Assembly (NCBI GenBank): GCA_902781655.1
Contig: CACZJZ010000012.1
Coordinates: forward strand, 28,926-92,925
Direction of reading: 5' to 3'
Length of the DNA: 64,000 nt
Source: an uncultured Lachnospiraceae bacterium
GTDB lineage: Bacteria > Bacillota > Clostridia > Lachnospirales > Lachnospiraceae
In this document: piece by piece, positions 1 to 7,381 of the stretch
Layout: each line of letters begins with the position of its first letter
How positions within the stretch are numbered: position 1 is the stretch's first letter
The notes under the pieces: generated by a model
The model's input: only the letters and a program-made list of their open reading frames with translations
What the model was told of the DNA's origin: nothing
Database searches by the model: none
Translations under genes and position numbers: made by a program

Positions 1-1
1 T

Positions 2-322
2 ATGAGTCAGAAAGAGGATGTACTGGATGTTTTGGATGCGTTGGAGATTCTACGCAGAAAATCACAGGAGAATCCGGATGTGAGGCAGAAGTTGCTCAGG
101 ACGGCGGAGAGCCGGAATCCGCTGCAGGAGTTTTGCCGTGCAGCAGCTGGTCTGGGAGCCCCGATGGATGAAATGGATCTTGTCTTCGCCGGAGAGGAAG
201 ATTATGCGGCAATCCGCCGCTCAACCAATGGAGGCGGGGAGAATTCTCCGCTGCTGGAGGGATCAGACGACTACTACAGTATGTTTATGGCAGAACTCAG
301 GGTAATGGCAGGAAAGGAGTAG
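2..322 (+). CDS. Small protein of unknown function
   Basis: This reads as an acidic, probably cytosolic 106-residue protein without signal peptide or membrane segment. The first in-frame ATG lies at base 2, so the true start may be upstream of the window. The N-terminal half (about residues 5-50) looks helical, with a DxLxxLRRKSxENPDVRQKL pattern that loosely recalls Nif11-type leader domains; that is only a resemblance and no modification or export genes lie nearby. The C-terminal half is low in complexity and rich in Gly, Glu and Asp. It ends 9 bases before the Maf gene and is probably cotranscribed with it. I do not recognise its function. Confidence 0.6.
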   Translation: MSQKEDVLDVLDALEILRRKSQENPDVRQKLLRTAESRNPLQEFCRAAAGLGAPMDEMDLVFAGEEDYAAIRRSTNGGGENSPLLEGSDDYYSMFMAELRVMAGKE

Positions 323-331
323 AGCGGCATT

Positions 332-1195
332 ATGAAGGAGAGGACAGTTATTCTTGCCTCCGGTTCGCCGAGGCGCAGAGAACTGCTGCAGCAGATCGGG
401 ATTGATCCGGTTGTTATTCCGAGTCAGCTTGCGGAGTGCCCATCGGCTGACACGCCGGAGGGAGTCGTGAGGCAGCTGTCTTTGCAGAAAGCGTCGGATA
501 TTGCAGAGCAGGTGCGGGAATACCTTGAAAAGAAACAGAAGGAATGGGGGATCCGGATGGAGGATTCCGCAGCAATGGGTGAGGAGACCATCGTCCTTGG
601 CGCCGATACCGTTGTATCCGTGGATGACAGGATCCTTGGCAAGCCGGAGAATCATGATGATGCGGCGCGGATGATCCGCCTGCTCGCGGGAAGGGGCCAC
701 TCGGTCTACACAGGCGTCACACTCATTCGGCTGTCTGACAGCAGGATCGTGACTTTCGCAGAGGAAACACGGGTTTATGTCTATCCCATGTCAGAGGAGG
801 AAATCCTGCAGTACGCAGACAGCGAGGAGCCGATGGACAAGGCAGGTGCATATGGCATCCAGGGGAGGTTTGCGGCATACATCGAGGGAATTGAGGGCGA
901 TTATAGTAATGTGGTAGGACTTCCGGTGGGAAGGGTGTATCAGGAGTGGAAAAGGCTGATGGGAAGATGTGAATATGAGGAACCCGTCCGGAAGGAAACG
1001 GAGGCTATGTGCAAGGCTGCAGAGGAATGGAAGGAAGAACTGCTGACGCAGGGAAGAGCGGAGGGAAAAGCAGAAGGATATAATGAGAAAACATTGATTG
1101 TTTATCGCAACTGTTTGAACCGCGGAATGTCGCAACAGGATGCGATTGCGATTTCGGGGATGACGAGCGAGCTGCTCGATTCCATTTCAGAGTAA
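332..1195 (+). CDS. maf: Maf-family nucleoside triphosphate pyrophosphatase with an extra C-terminal tail
   Basis: Maf proteins hydrolyse non-canonical or modified nucleoside triphosphates to the monophosphate and PPi in the cytosol. The family signature LASGSPRRRELL is at residues 8-19, GADTVV near residue 90, and the GKP and AGAYGIQG motifs follow. Two features are unusual. There is a charged insertion of about 25 residues (near 60-85) before GADTVV. The protein is 287 residues, against about 190-200 for typical Maf: after residue 215 it continues with a charged helix, a QGRAEGKAEGYNEK stretch and a short helical element ending GMTSELLDS. That tail resembles the C-terminal tails of Rpn/PD-(D/E)XK transposase-like proteins. 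The function of the Maf core is firm; the tail is inference. A strong terminator follows. Confidence 0.9.
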   Translation: MKERTVILASGSPRRRELLQQIGIDPVVIPSQLAECPSADTPEGVVRQLSLQKASDIAEQVREYLEKKQKEWGIRMEDSAAMGEETIVLGADTVVSVDDRILGKPENHDDAARMIRLLAGRGHSVYTGVTLIRLSDSRIVTFAEETRVYVYPMSEEEILQYADSEEPMDKAGAYGIQGRFAAYIEGIEGDYSNVVGLPVGRVYQEWKRLMGRCEYEEPVRKETEAMCKAAEEWKEELLTQGRAEGKAEGYNEKTLIVYRNCLNRGMSQQDAIAISGMTSELLDSISE

Positions 1196-1213
1196 AGAAG
1201 TCAAACCAGAAAT

Positions 1214-1256
1214 GGCGGGAGCAGGTAAAAGAGATTTATCTGCTCCCGTCATTTTC
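1214..1256. terminator. Bidirectional intrinsic terminator between maf and the surface-protein gene
   Basis: Arms at 1214-1224 (GGCGGGAGCAG) and 1240-1250 (CTGCTCCCGTC) form an 11-bp stem with one G-U pair and a 15-base loop, followed by ATTTTC. It sits between two converging genes and can serve both. Confidence 0.8.
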
Positions 1257-2589
1257 AGTCCCAGATTGCATGGAGAGTTTCCTTGGGAATTCTCGCCTGG
1301 TAGATCGTGGACTGGGCGTGCTCGTTGGTGGAAAGGTACATGTAGTCCCCGTCAAGAGAGATGTCCTCCACCTCTTCCGGAATATCGATGGTGAAGACAC
1401 CGAGGTATTCTCCTTTGTGGGAGAAGACACTGATGCGCTGCCGGTTTTTCCAGTCGTAGGTCTTGAAGCCGGCGCTGACAGCGTAGATGAAGGACTCATC
1501 CGCGGCAATACCCTGAGAGCTGTAGGTGGCATAATAGTCGTCCACGGCGGTGATGGACAGGGTTTTCATATCCTGGTTGAGGATACAGAAGGAGTTGCGG
1601 CTGTCATCATTGCGGCCGATCACATAAAAATATCCGTCTGAGTAGCTGATGGCCCAGATGTGGGTGAGCAGGGGGAAGTTATATTCTCTGACGAACTTCA
1701 GATTGCTGTCGAGTTCCATGACGCCGCTGGGGTAACCCTCTTTTGCTCCGCCTTCCGCAATATAGATGTGGTCATTATCAGGGCAATAGCAGATGCTGTT
1801 CCCGTGGTCAAAGGCAAGTCCGCGTACAGAAGCCACCAATTCCCCGGTATCCAGGTTGAATTTATTCAAAATATTCTCATAGTGGGAGAGGTCTCCCTTG
1901 TTATAAGCACCGTCGTTGACGATGGCGGCCTCGAGCAGGTATCTGCTTCCATCTTTCGTGTATACGCACGAGCCCTGCGTGCTCCGGAAGGTATATTTCT
2001 TATTCTTTGGTTTCCCGTTGTCAACCGTGCGGATTTTTGTGGAGAAGGTGCTGCCTGACTGGAGGTTCAGGACGTTCTGCTGGTTGCTGTAGCGGGTGCC
2101 GGTGGCGGTGTCGATCCATCCCAGAAAACGGTGTCCCGGACGAAAGAAGTGATTTTTTTCAAGCGAGACCGGGGTGCCGTAGTATGCATACATATCCTGG
2201 GCTGACTCGCTTGTGACGCCGCTTCCGTCAAAATGAATGATGTAGAGCTGCGGTTCCCAGACGGCGTAGAGAGTCTGGTCTCCTCCGGTCGGGAGAGTGC
2301 CCTGATCATGATAGGTGGCCTGCTTTGCGTCCGGGTCCCCGGACCATCCGCGAAAGATATAGCCATAGCGGGAGAAGGTGCTCACCGGAAGAGCATCGCC
2401 GTCTGACAGAGAGGCATCGTCCATGCTGCCGGATCCTCCGTTTGCGTCAAAATGCACTGTCCCCGCAGAAGCCTGCACGGGCAGGGGCAGGAACAGTGCA
2501 AAACACAGTACAAGCGCCGCCGCGCAGGCGGCCAGACTCCCGGGTTTCCGCCGGGAAAGGGGAAAATCTCGATTCTTTTTGTTCCACAT
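1255..2589 (-). CDS. Secreted protein with two InlB/Listeria-Bacteroides repeats and a propeller-like domain
   Basis: A probable exported surface or extracellular protein of 444 residues. After a positively charged N-terminus there is a hydrophobic signal segment (about residues 18-40, ending PVQASA). Two Listeria-Bacteroides (flg_new) repeats follow: the first contains FDANGGSGSM, FRGWSGDPDA and YAVWE, the second FDGSGV and RFLGWID. From about residue 165 the chain has repeated aromatic-rich blades (DxLVxSVRGLAFDHGNS, IYIAEGG, FYVIGRNDD, FIYAVSAGF, YMYLSTNEH) suggestive of a beta-propeller. There is no LPXTG-type or other sorting signal at the C-terminus. I chose the ATG at 2589 because AGGAA precedes it at good spacing; ATG 2616 in the same frame is an alternative. 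It lies downstream of the AraC-type gene on the same strand but has its own likely promoter. Confidence 0.8.
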   Translation of the reverse strand: MWNKKNRDFPLSRRKPGSLAACAAALVLCFALFLPLPVQASAGTVHFDANGGSGSMDDASLSDGDALPVSTFSRYGYIFRGWSGDPDAKQATYHDQGTLPTGGDQTLYAVWEPQLYIIHFDGSGVTSESAQDMYAYYGTPVSLEKNHFFRPGHRFLGWIDTATGTRYSNQQNVLNLQSGSTFSTKIRTVDNGKPKNKKYTFRSTQGSCVYTKDGSRYLLEAAIVNDGAYNKGDLSHYENILNKFNLDTGELVASVRGLAFDHGNSICYCPDNDHIYIAEGGAKEGYPSGVMELDSNLKFVREYNFPLLTHIWAISYSDGYFYVIGRNDDSRNSFCILNQDMKTLSITAVDDYYATYSSQGIAADESFIYAVSAGFKTYDWKNRQRISVFSHKGEYLGVFTIDIPEEVEDISLDGDYMYLSTNEHAQSTIYQARIPKETLHAIWD

Positions 2590-2677
2590 GGATGGCATTT
2601 CCTGTCTTTTCTTCATTAACGATTCAGCATCTCGAAATAAATTTACGAATCTGAGCGAGTTACATTTGCACAGCCAG

Positions 2678-2721
2678 ATTATATCATCCTTATACCTGGT
2701 GCCACGTTTTCTTGGCACCAG
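2678..2721 (-). promoter_or_regulatory. Extended -10 promoter overlapped by a 9-bp inverted repeat
   Basis: On the minus strand TG-A-TATAAT places a perfect -10 at 2683-2678, upstream of the surface-protein gene. The expected -35 region is occupied by a perfect palindrome, CTGGTGCCA (2696-2704) and TGGCACCAG (2713-2721), separated by 8 bases. No U-run follows the palindrome on the minus strand, so it fits an operator better than a terminator. The -35 itself is poor. Confidence 0.5.
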
Positions 2722-2746
2722 AAAGAGGCACACTGACCGTGTGGCA

Positions 2747-3619
2747 TCACAGCTTCTGTCTGGCAGTATCCGCATATTCGCGGGGGGACAGACCGTATTC
2801 CCGCCGGAACGCACGGAAAAAGCCGGCGTAGTCGCGGAAGCCGCAGTCCAGGCAGGCGCGGGCGATGGGTGTGCCGCTCAGGATGGCGTCCCGCGCCGCG
2901 GCGAGGCGTTTTTTCATAATGTACTGATGGATGGAGACGCCCAGGGTCTCCTTGAAACTGTGTGCCAGATAATATTTGCTTACATAAAAGGTATCTGCCA
3001 GCTGGTCCAGGGTGATATCTTCGCTGGCATGCTGATCGAGCCAGGCGATCAGATTGTCCACGAGGTCTGCTCCCTTTGCCTCCAGCCTCGGATGTTCACG
3101 CTCATAAATGGTCCGGTTGAGCCAGAGGATGAGTCCGTTGACCCCCAGAGAGACTGCCGCGGATTTCCCGTAGCGGTCAAGATGGATTTCCTCGAGGAGG
3201 GCGAGAATTCTGGTTTGGGCAGTATTCCGTTCGGCGGCATCGAGGTGCCAGATGGAGCGGCCGATCGCTGCCTGCTGCATCAGAAAAATATAATCGGGGG
3301 ATTCGTCCAGCAGTTTTCCAGCATAAGCCCGGCTGACCCAGAAGACAAACCTCCGGTAAGGCGTGCCGTCGTGTGCTGTCAGCGCATGGTGCATCACACC
3401 CGGCGGGATGAGTACGAGATCTCCCGGTTGGAGCGGTGTGGCAGTTCCTCGGATATCCATCTGTGCCCGTCCCTCGAGAAAGAGATAGAACTCATAGTAA
3501 TCATGTGCATGCGCTGACACAGAGGGAGGATTCGTATCACTGTAATAGTAGATCTCGAAATCCTTCGAGAGCATGTATTGGCGTGTGTTAAAGGCAGAGC
3601 GGAGATTTTGCTGTTTCAT
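2747..3619 (-). CDS. AraC-family transcriptional regulator with N-terminal cupin domain
   Basis: A 290-residue DNA-binding regulator. Residues 30-110 form a cupin-like sensing domain (HAHDYYEFYLFLEG, GDLVLIPPGVMHHAL). Residues 185-285 carry the two AraC helix-turn-helix motifs (ITLDQLADTFYVSKYYLAHSFK, GISIHQYIMKKRLAAAR-like, then LDCGFRDYAGFFRAFRREYG). It is divergent from uxuA-uxuB, so control of hexuronate breakdown with a sugar acid as effector is the simplest inference. Its promoter appears to be TTGTCT-N18-TACAAT at 3690-3661 on the minus strand. The ribosome-binding site is weak. Confidence 0.9.
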   Translation of the reverse strand: MKQQNLRSAFNTRQYMLSKDFEIYYYSDTNPPSVSAHAHDYYEFYLFLEGRAQMDIRGTATPLQPGDLVLIPPGVMHHALTAHDGTPYRRFVFWVSRAYAGKLLDESPDYIFLMQQAAIGRSIWHLDAAERNTAQTRILALLEEIHLDRYGKSAAVSLGVNGLILWLNRTIYEREHPRLEAKGADLVDNLIAWLDQHASEDITLDQLADTFYVSKYYLAHSFKETLGVSIHQYIMKKRLAAARDAILSGTPIARACLDCGFRDYAGFFRAFRREYGLSPREYADTARQKL

Positions 3620-3660
3620 GATTTCATGCTTTCATCGCAGAATCTGTTTATGCAAAATCC

Positions 3661-3690
3661 ATTGTACCGCAAGATTCACAATGCAGACAA
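3661..3690 (-). promoter_or_regulatory. Promoter of the AraC-type regulator
   Basis: On the minus strand TTGTCT (3690-3685) and TACAAT (3666-3661) are 18 bases apart and lie about 42 bases upstream of the start codon. Confidence 0.5.
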
Positions 3691-3729
3691 CAACAAGCGC
3701 AATGCATAAGGGCAAGGAATAGGAGACAA

Positions 3730-3789
3730 TATACTCAGCAAAAGTAATTTTCCGGCAAAAGCAATGCAAGAGGACATTTTCAGCAAAAG
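3730..3789 (+). promoter_or_regulatory. uxuA upstream region with GCAAAAG repeats
   Basis: A -10-like TATACT lies at 3730-3735 without a good -35, as is usual for activator-dependent promoters. Three copies of GCAAAAG follow at 3738-3744, 3755-3761 and 3783-3789, preceded by C/G. The stretch also repeats AATGCA (near 3680, 3701 and 3763). They may be AraC-type half-sites; their position downstream of the -10 would suit repression better than activation. Confidence 0.35.
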
Positions 3790-3823
3790 CAGGAACAGGC
3801 ACAGACACGCGGAGGTGGAGATC

Positions 3824-4900
3824 ATGGAGATGACAATGCGCTGGTACGGGTCAAAGTTCGACACGGTGACCCTGAAGCAGATTCGTCAGACGGCTTATGT
3901 GAAGGGCGTCATTACAATGCTGTACGACAAGCAGCCGGGGGAACTCTGGCCGCAGGAGGAGATTCACGCACTGAAGGAGGAAGTAGAGGCGGCAGGCCTG
4001 CATATCGCCGGGATTGAGTCGGTCAACGTTTCAGATGCGATCAAGACCGGAAGCGCGGACCGGGACCGGGATATCGATAATTATATTCGTAGTCTTGAGA
4101 ATCTCGGCAGGGAAGATATTCATATGGTCTGCTATAACTTCATGCCGGTATTCGACTGGACGAGAACGGAGCTGGCCAGGAGAAGGCCGGATGGGTCCAC
4201 GGTGCTTGCCTACACACAGGAGGCAGTTGACGCGATTCATCCGGAGGAAATGTTTGATTCTATTCAGGGGCAGATGAACGGAACCGTGATGCCAGGCTGG
4301 GAACCGGAGCGCATGGCACACGTGAAGGAGCTGTTCAGGATGTATGAGGACATCGACGAGGAGAAGCTGTTTCAGAATCTGGTTTATTTCCTCAGGGCAA
4401 TCATGCCGGTGTGCAATCAGTATGACATCAAGATGGCGATTCACCCGGATGACCCGGCATGGAGTGTATTCGGACTGCCGCGCATCATCACCGGCAAGGC
4501 GGGGATCATCCGCATGCTGAAGGCGGTGGACGATGTCCACAACGGCATCACGCTCTGCACCGGCTCCCTCGGGACGAATCTGGAGAATGATCTGCCGGAT
4601 ATCATCCGGTCTATCCCGGGGAGAATTCATTTCGCTCATGTCAGAAATCTGAAATTTAATTCGCCCACGGATTTTGAGGAGGCGGCGCATCTGTCCGGCG
4701 ACGGCACCTTCGACATGTATGAGATTGTGAAGGCGCTGAAGGATACCGGATTCGACGGGCCGATCCGTCCGGACCACGGCCGCATGATCTGGGATGAGGT
4801 TGCGATGCCGGGCTACGGGCTTTATGACCGTGCGCTGGGCGCGGCGTATCTGTGCGGGCTGTGGGAAGCAATCGACAAGGCGGAGAGCAGAGGCGTGTAA
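3824..4900 (+). CDS. uxuA: Mannonate dehydratase
   Basis: Dehydrates D-mannonate to 2-keto-3-deoxygluconate, the third step of D-glucuronate breakdown. The protein is 358 residues, the usual UxuA size. It opens with the family start MEMTMRWYGSKFDTVTL and contains MPVFDWTRTEL, the metal-site region MAIHPDDPAWSVFGLPRI, and the C-terminal HVRNLKF, SGDGTFDMYEI and RPDHGRMIWDE blocks typical of this TIM-barrel enzyme. The reading frame is open further upstream, but ATG 3824 has GGAGG eight bases ahead and matches the family N-terminus. It is followed 19 bases later by uxuB, in one operon. Confidence 0.95.
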   Translation: MEMTMRWYGSKFDTVTLKQIRQTAYVKGVITMLYDKQPGELWPQEEIHALKEEVEAAGLHIAGIESVNVSDAIKTGSADRDRDIDNYIRSLENLGREDIHMVCYNFMPVFDWTRTELARRRPDGSTVLAYTQEAVDAIHPEEMFDSIQGQMNGTVMPGWEPERMAHVKELFRMYEDIDEEKLFQNLVYFLRAIMPVCNQYDIKMAIHPDDPAWSVFGLPRIITGKAGIIRMLKAVDDVHNGITLCTGSLGTNLENDLPDIIRSIPGRIHFAHVRNLKFNSPTDFEEAAHLSGDGTFDMYEIVKALKDTGFDGPIRPDHGRMIWDEVAMPGYGLYDRALGAAYLCGLWEAIDKAESRGV

Positions 4901-4919
4901 AAAAGGAGGGTTTGAAATC

Positions 4920-6545
4920 ATGAAATTGACTGCAGAGGGTCTGACGGACCGGAAGGAATGGGAAGAGAAAGGGTATCATCTGCCGCAGTACGACAGGGAG
5001 GCGATGATTCGGAAAACTAGGGAGCATCCGGAATGGGTGCACTTCGGCGCGGGCAATATTTTCCGCGCATTCCATGCCAATCTGGCGCAGAAACTGCTGG
5101 AGCAGGGCGATGCGGAAACGGGGATCACGGTCTGCGAGGGATTTGATTATGAGATCATCGGGAAGCAGTACCGCCCGCATGACAATCTGTCCGTCCTGGT
5201 GACGTTGAAGGCGGATGGCTCGATCGATAAGTCTGTGATCGGCGCGGTCGGGGAATCGACGATCCTGGATTCGGAGAATGCGGCGGAGTTCGAGAGGCTG
5301 AAGGAGATCTTTTCCGCAGATTCTCTCAGGCTCTGCACCTTTACGGTGACGGAGAAGGGCTACAGCCTGGTGAATGGAAGAGGAGAGATGCTGCCGGCGG
5401 TCAGCGCGGATTTTGCCGCGGGGCCGGAGCGCCCGCAGAGCTATATCGGGAAGGTAGCCTCGCTTCTCTACACGAGATATCTGGCGGGAGAGAAGCCGGT
5501 CGCGATGGTGTCTACAGACAATTGTTCGCGGAACGGGGAAAAGCTGTACCAGGCGGTGATGGCCTTTGCGAAGGCATGGACGGAGAACGGGACGGTGGAT
5601 GCGGGATTCACAGCGTATCTGGATGACCGGACAAAGGTGTCCTTCCCCTGGAGTATGATCGACAAAATCACGCCGCGCCCGGATGCCTCGGTGGAGAGCA
5701 TTCTGCAGAAAGACGGGCTGGAGGGACTTGAACCGGTTGTAACCACGAAAAAGACCTGGGTCGCACCGTTTGTCAACTCCGAGGAGACGGAGTATCTGGT
5801 TATCGAGGACTGGTTCCCGAACGGACGTCTCGCGCTTGAGAAAGCAGACGTGATTTTCACGGACCGGGATACAGTCGGCAAGGTCGAGCGGATGAAAGTG
5901 ACCACCTGTCTCAATCCGCTGCATACGGCGCTCGCGGTCTACGGCTGCCTGCTGGGATATACCAGAATCTCCGCGGAGATGAGGGACCCGGATCTCTCCG
6001 GCATGGTCAAAATCCTCGGCTACCGCGAGGGGCTTCCGGTTGTTGTGAATCCCGGCGTGCTTGATCCGAAGGCATTTCTTGACACGGTGGTGAACGTGCG
6101 GATTCCGAACCCATTCATGCCTGACACACCGCAGAGAATTGCCACGGATACCTCCCAGAAGCTTGCCATCCGATACGGAGAGACGATCCGGAGCTACATG
6201 GCCTCGGATACGCTCGACGTGCAGAGTCTATCCATGGTCCCGCTCGTGCTGGCGGGATGGATCCGGTATCTCTGCGGGGTCGATGATGAAGGAAAGGCAT
6301 TCGAGCTTTCTCCGGACCCGCTGCTGTCTGAATTGACCCCACGCGTCAAAGGACTTTACCCGAACGTGGCGCCTGATCTCACTGTCATCGATCCGCTGCT
6401 CCATGATGCTTCCATCTTCGGCGTCGACCTCTTCGAGGCAGGGCTGGCGGACAAGGTGAAGACGTATCTTGCCGCGGAGCTTCAGGGACCGGGGGCGGTC
6501 CGCAGGACCGTTCACGAGGCGGTAGAGAGGGCTGATTTAAGCTAA
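4920..6545 (+). CDS. uxuB: Fructuronate reductase (mannitol dehydrogenase family)
   Basis: Interconverts D-fructuronate and D-mannonate with NAD(H), supplying the substrate of UxuA. The 541-residue chain has an N-terminal nucleotide-binding domain with FGAGNIFRAF near residue 40 and VSTDNCSRNGEKL near 205, and the C-terminal family helix bundle with KVTTCLNPLHTALAVYG near 325 and the AIRYGETIRSY region. ATG 4920 has an excellent AAAGGAGG site and follows uxuA closely. The last bases overlap the end of the convergent VanZ-like gene by 4 nt, leaving no room for a terminator. Confidence 0.93.
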   Translation: MKLTAEGLTDRKEWEEKGYHLPQYDREAMIRKTREHPEWVHFGAGNIFRAFHANLAQKLLEQGDAETGITVCEGFDYEIIGKQYRPHDNLSVLVTLKADGSIDKSVIGAVGESTILDSENAAEFERLKEIFSADSLRLCTFTVTEKGYSLVNGRGEMLPAVSADFAAGPERPQSYIGKVASLLYTRYLAGEKPVAMVSTDNCSRNGEKLYQAVMAFAKAWTENGTVDAGFTAYLDDRTKVSFPWSMIDKITPRPDASVESILQKDGLEGLEPVVTTKKTWVAPFVNSEETEYLVIEDWFPNGRLALEKADVIFTDRDTVGKVERMKVTTCLNPLHTALAVYGCLLGYTRISAEMRDPDLSGMVKILGYREGLPVVVNPGVLDPKAFLDTVVNVRIPNPFMPDTPQRIATDTSQKLAIRYGETIRSYMASDTLDVQSLSMVPLVLAGWIRYLCGVDDEGKAFELSPDPLLSELTPRVKGLYPNVAPDLTVIDPLLHDASIFGVDLFEAGLADKVKTYLAAELQGPGAVRRTVHEAVERADLS

Positions 6546-7048
6546 TCATGGCTCTGCCGTCTGGTTTTCAGTGACCTTCTGCGCATGCGACGGGAATGGA
6601 GCGCGCAGAGCAGGGAACCTGCGGCGCCGCCCGCGGTATCGATGCATACGTCGCGGAACTGCCCGGATCTGCCCGGTACGTAGAGCTGATGGATTTCATC
6701 GGTGGAGGCGTACAGGAAAATCACCAGAACGGTCAGGAAGAATCGGTTCCTGCCGCGGATGCCGTTCCGCTCAAAGCCGTGGGAGAGGGCGAGAGAGAAG
6801 ATGAGATACTCCGTGAAGTGCGCGCCCTTTCGGACAAGGTGCTCGTATTTTGCGACGAAGGCTGCGATCTGAAAAGCCTTGAGACGGAGGCCAAAGACGC
6901 CGGAGACTGCGCGCAGAAGCTCCGCCGTGACGGTTTTCGACAGGTCCGAGCTGTCCGAGGAGGGCTGGGCGGAGAAGCAGAAGATCATGACGGCGAGGAG
7001 TACGGCCGGAAGAAACGCGATAAGGTTTGTTGTATTTTTGCTTTTCAT
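6542..7048 (-). CDS. VanZ-like family membrane protein
   Basis: A 168-residue integral membrane protein. The hydrophobic segments are near residues 10-27, 85-100 and 112-125, followed by a basic tail. The N-terminal PAVLLAVMIFCFSAQPSSDS, the RKGAHFTEYLIFSLAL block and the ASTDEIHQLYVPGRSGQFRDV block are the VanZ hallmarks. VanZ of enterococci gives low-level teicoplanin resistance, but for stand-alone chromosomal members like this the role is unknown. The start codon has no Shine-Dalgarno sequence: CACCCCT lies directly in front of ATG 7048 and a TATAAT only 7 bases upstream, so the transcript may be leaderless. Confidence 0.88.
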   Translation of the reverse strand: MKSKNTTNLIAFLPAVLLAVMIFCFSAQPSSDSSDLSKTVTAELLRAVSGVFGLRLKAFQIAAFVAKYEHLVRKGAHFTEYLIFSLALSHGFERNGIRGRNRFFLTVLVIFLYASTDEIHQLYVPGRSGQFRDVCIDTAGGAAGSLLCALHSRRMRRRSLKTRRQSHD

Positions 7049-7084
7049 AGGGGTGATTATAGCGGTTTTTGCAGAGTTTGCACA

Positions 7085-7114
7085 TTGTACTTTGCCGGAG
7101 GTTGCTGATATAAT
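7085..7114 (+). promoter_or_regulatory. Promoter of the purL leader
   Basis: TTGTAC (7085-7090) and the perfect -10 TATAAT (7109-7114) are 18 bases apart, and TG-A directly precedes the -10 (extended -10). Transcription would begin near 7121, giving a leader of about 260 bases before purL. Confidence 0.7.
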
Positions 7115-7175
7115 GCAGTTGCGCTGCGGCTAAGTGCAGTGCGGTGAAAACAGAACAACGGAACATAAGAACGGC

Positions 7176-7260
7176 CCGCGGAGATGCACCTTTCCTGCAG
7201 AACTCCGCGGCTGGATGGTTGTGTATGGTAAGTGCTGCAGGAGTCCTTGCAGCACTTTTT
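7176..7260 (+). terminator. purL leader: hairpin followed by an intrinsic terminator (candidate attenuator)
   Basis: The first hairpin pairs CCGCGGAG (7176-7183) with CTCCGCGG (7203-7210). The second pairs AAGTGCTGCA (7230-7239) with TGCAGCACTT (7248-7257) and continues into a T-run to 7260, a textbook intrinsic terminator lying about 120 bases before the purL start and downstream of its only visible promoter. It could attenuate purL or end a 140-base small RNA. I could not match the region to the purine, PRPP, THF or ZTP riboswitch consensus. Confidence 0.7.
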
Positions 7261-7381
7261 CTATGCCCGACGCATCCGGAACCCTGCCGCGGCACACGAC
7301 TCTCTGCCGGACTGGAAAAGCCGCCCTGACGGATATACGGCACCGGGCATTCAGATTCGGCATTCAGATGGAGGAAATGGC

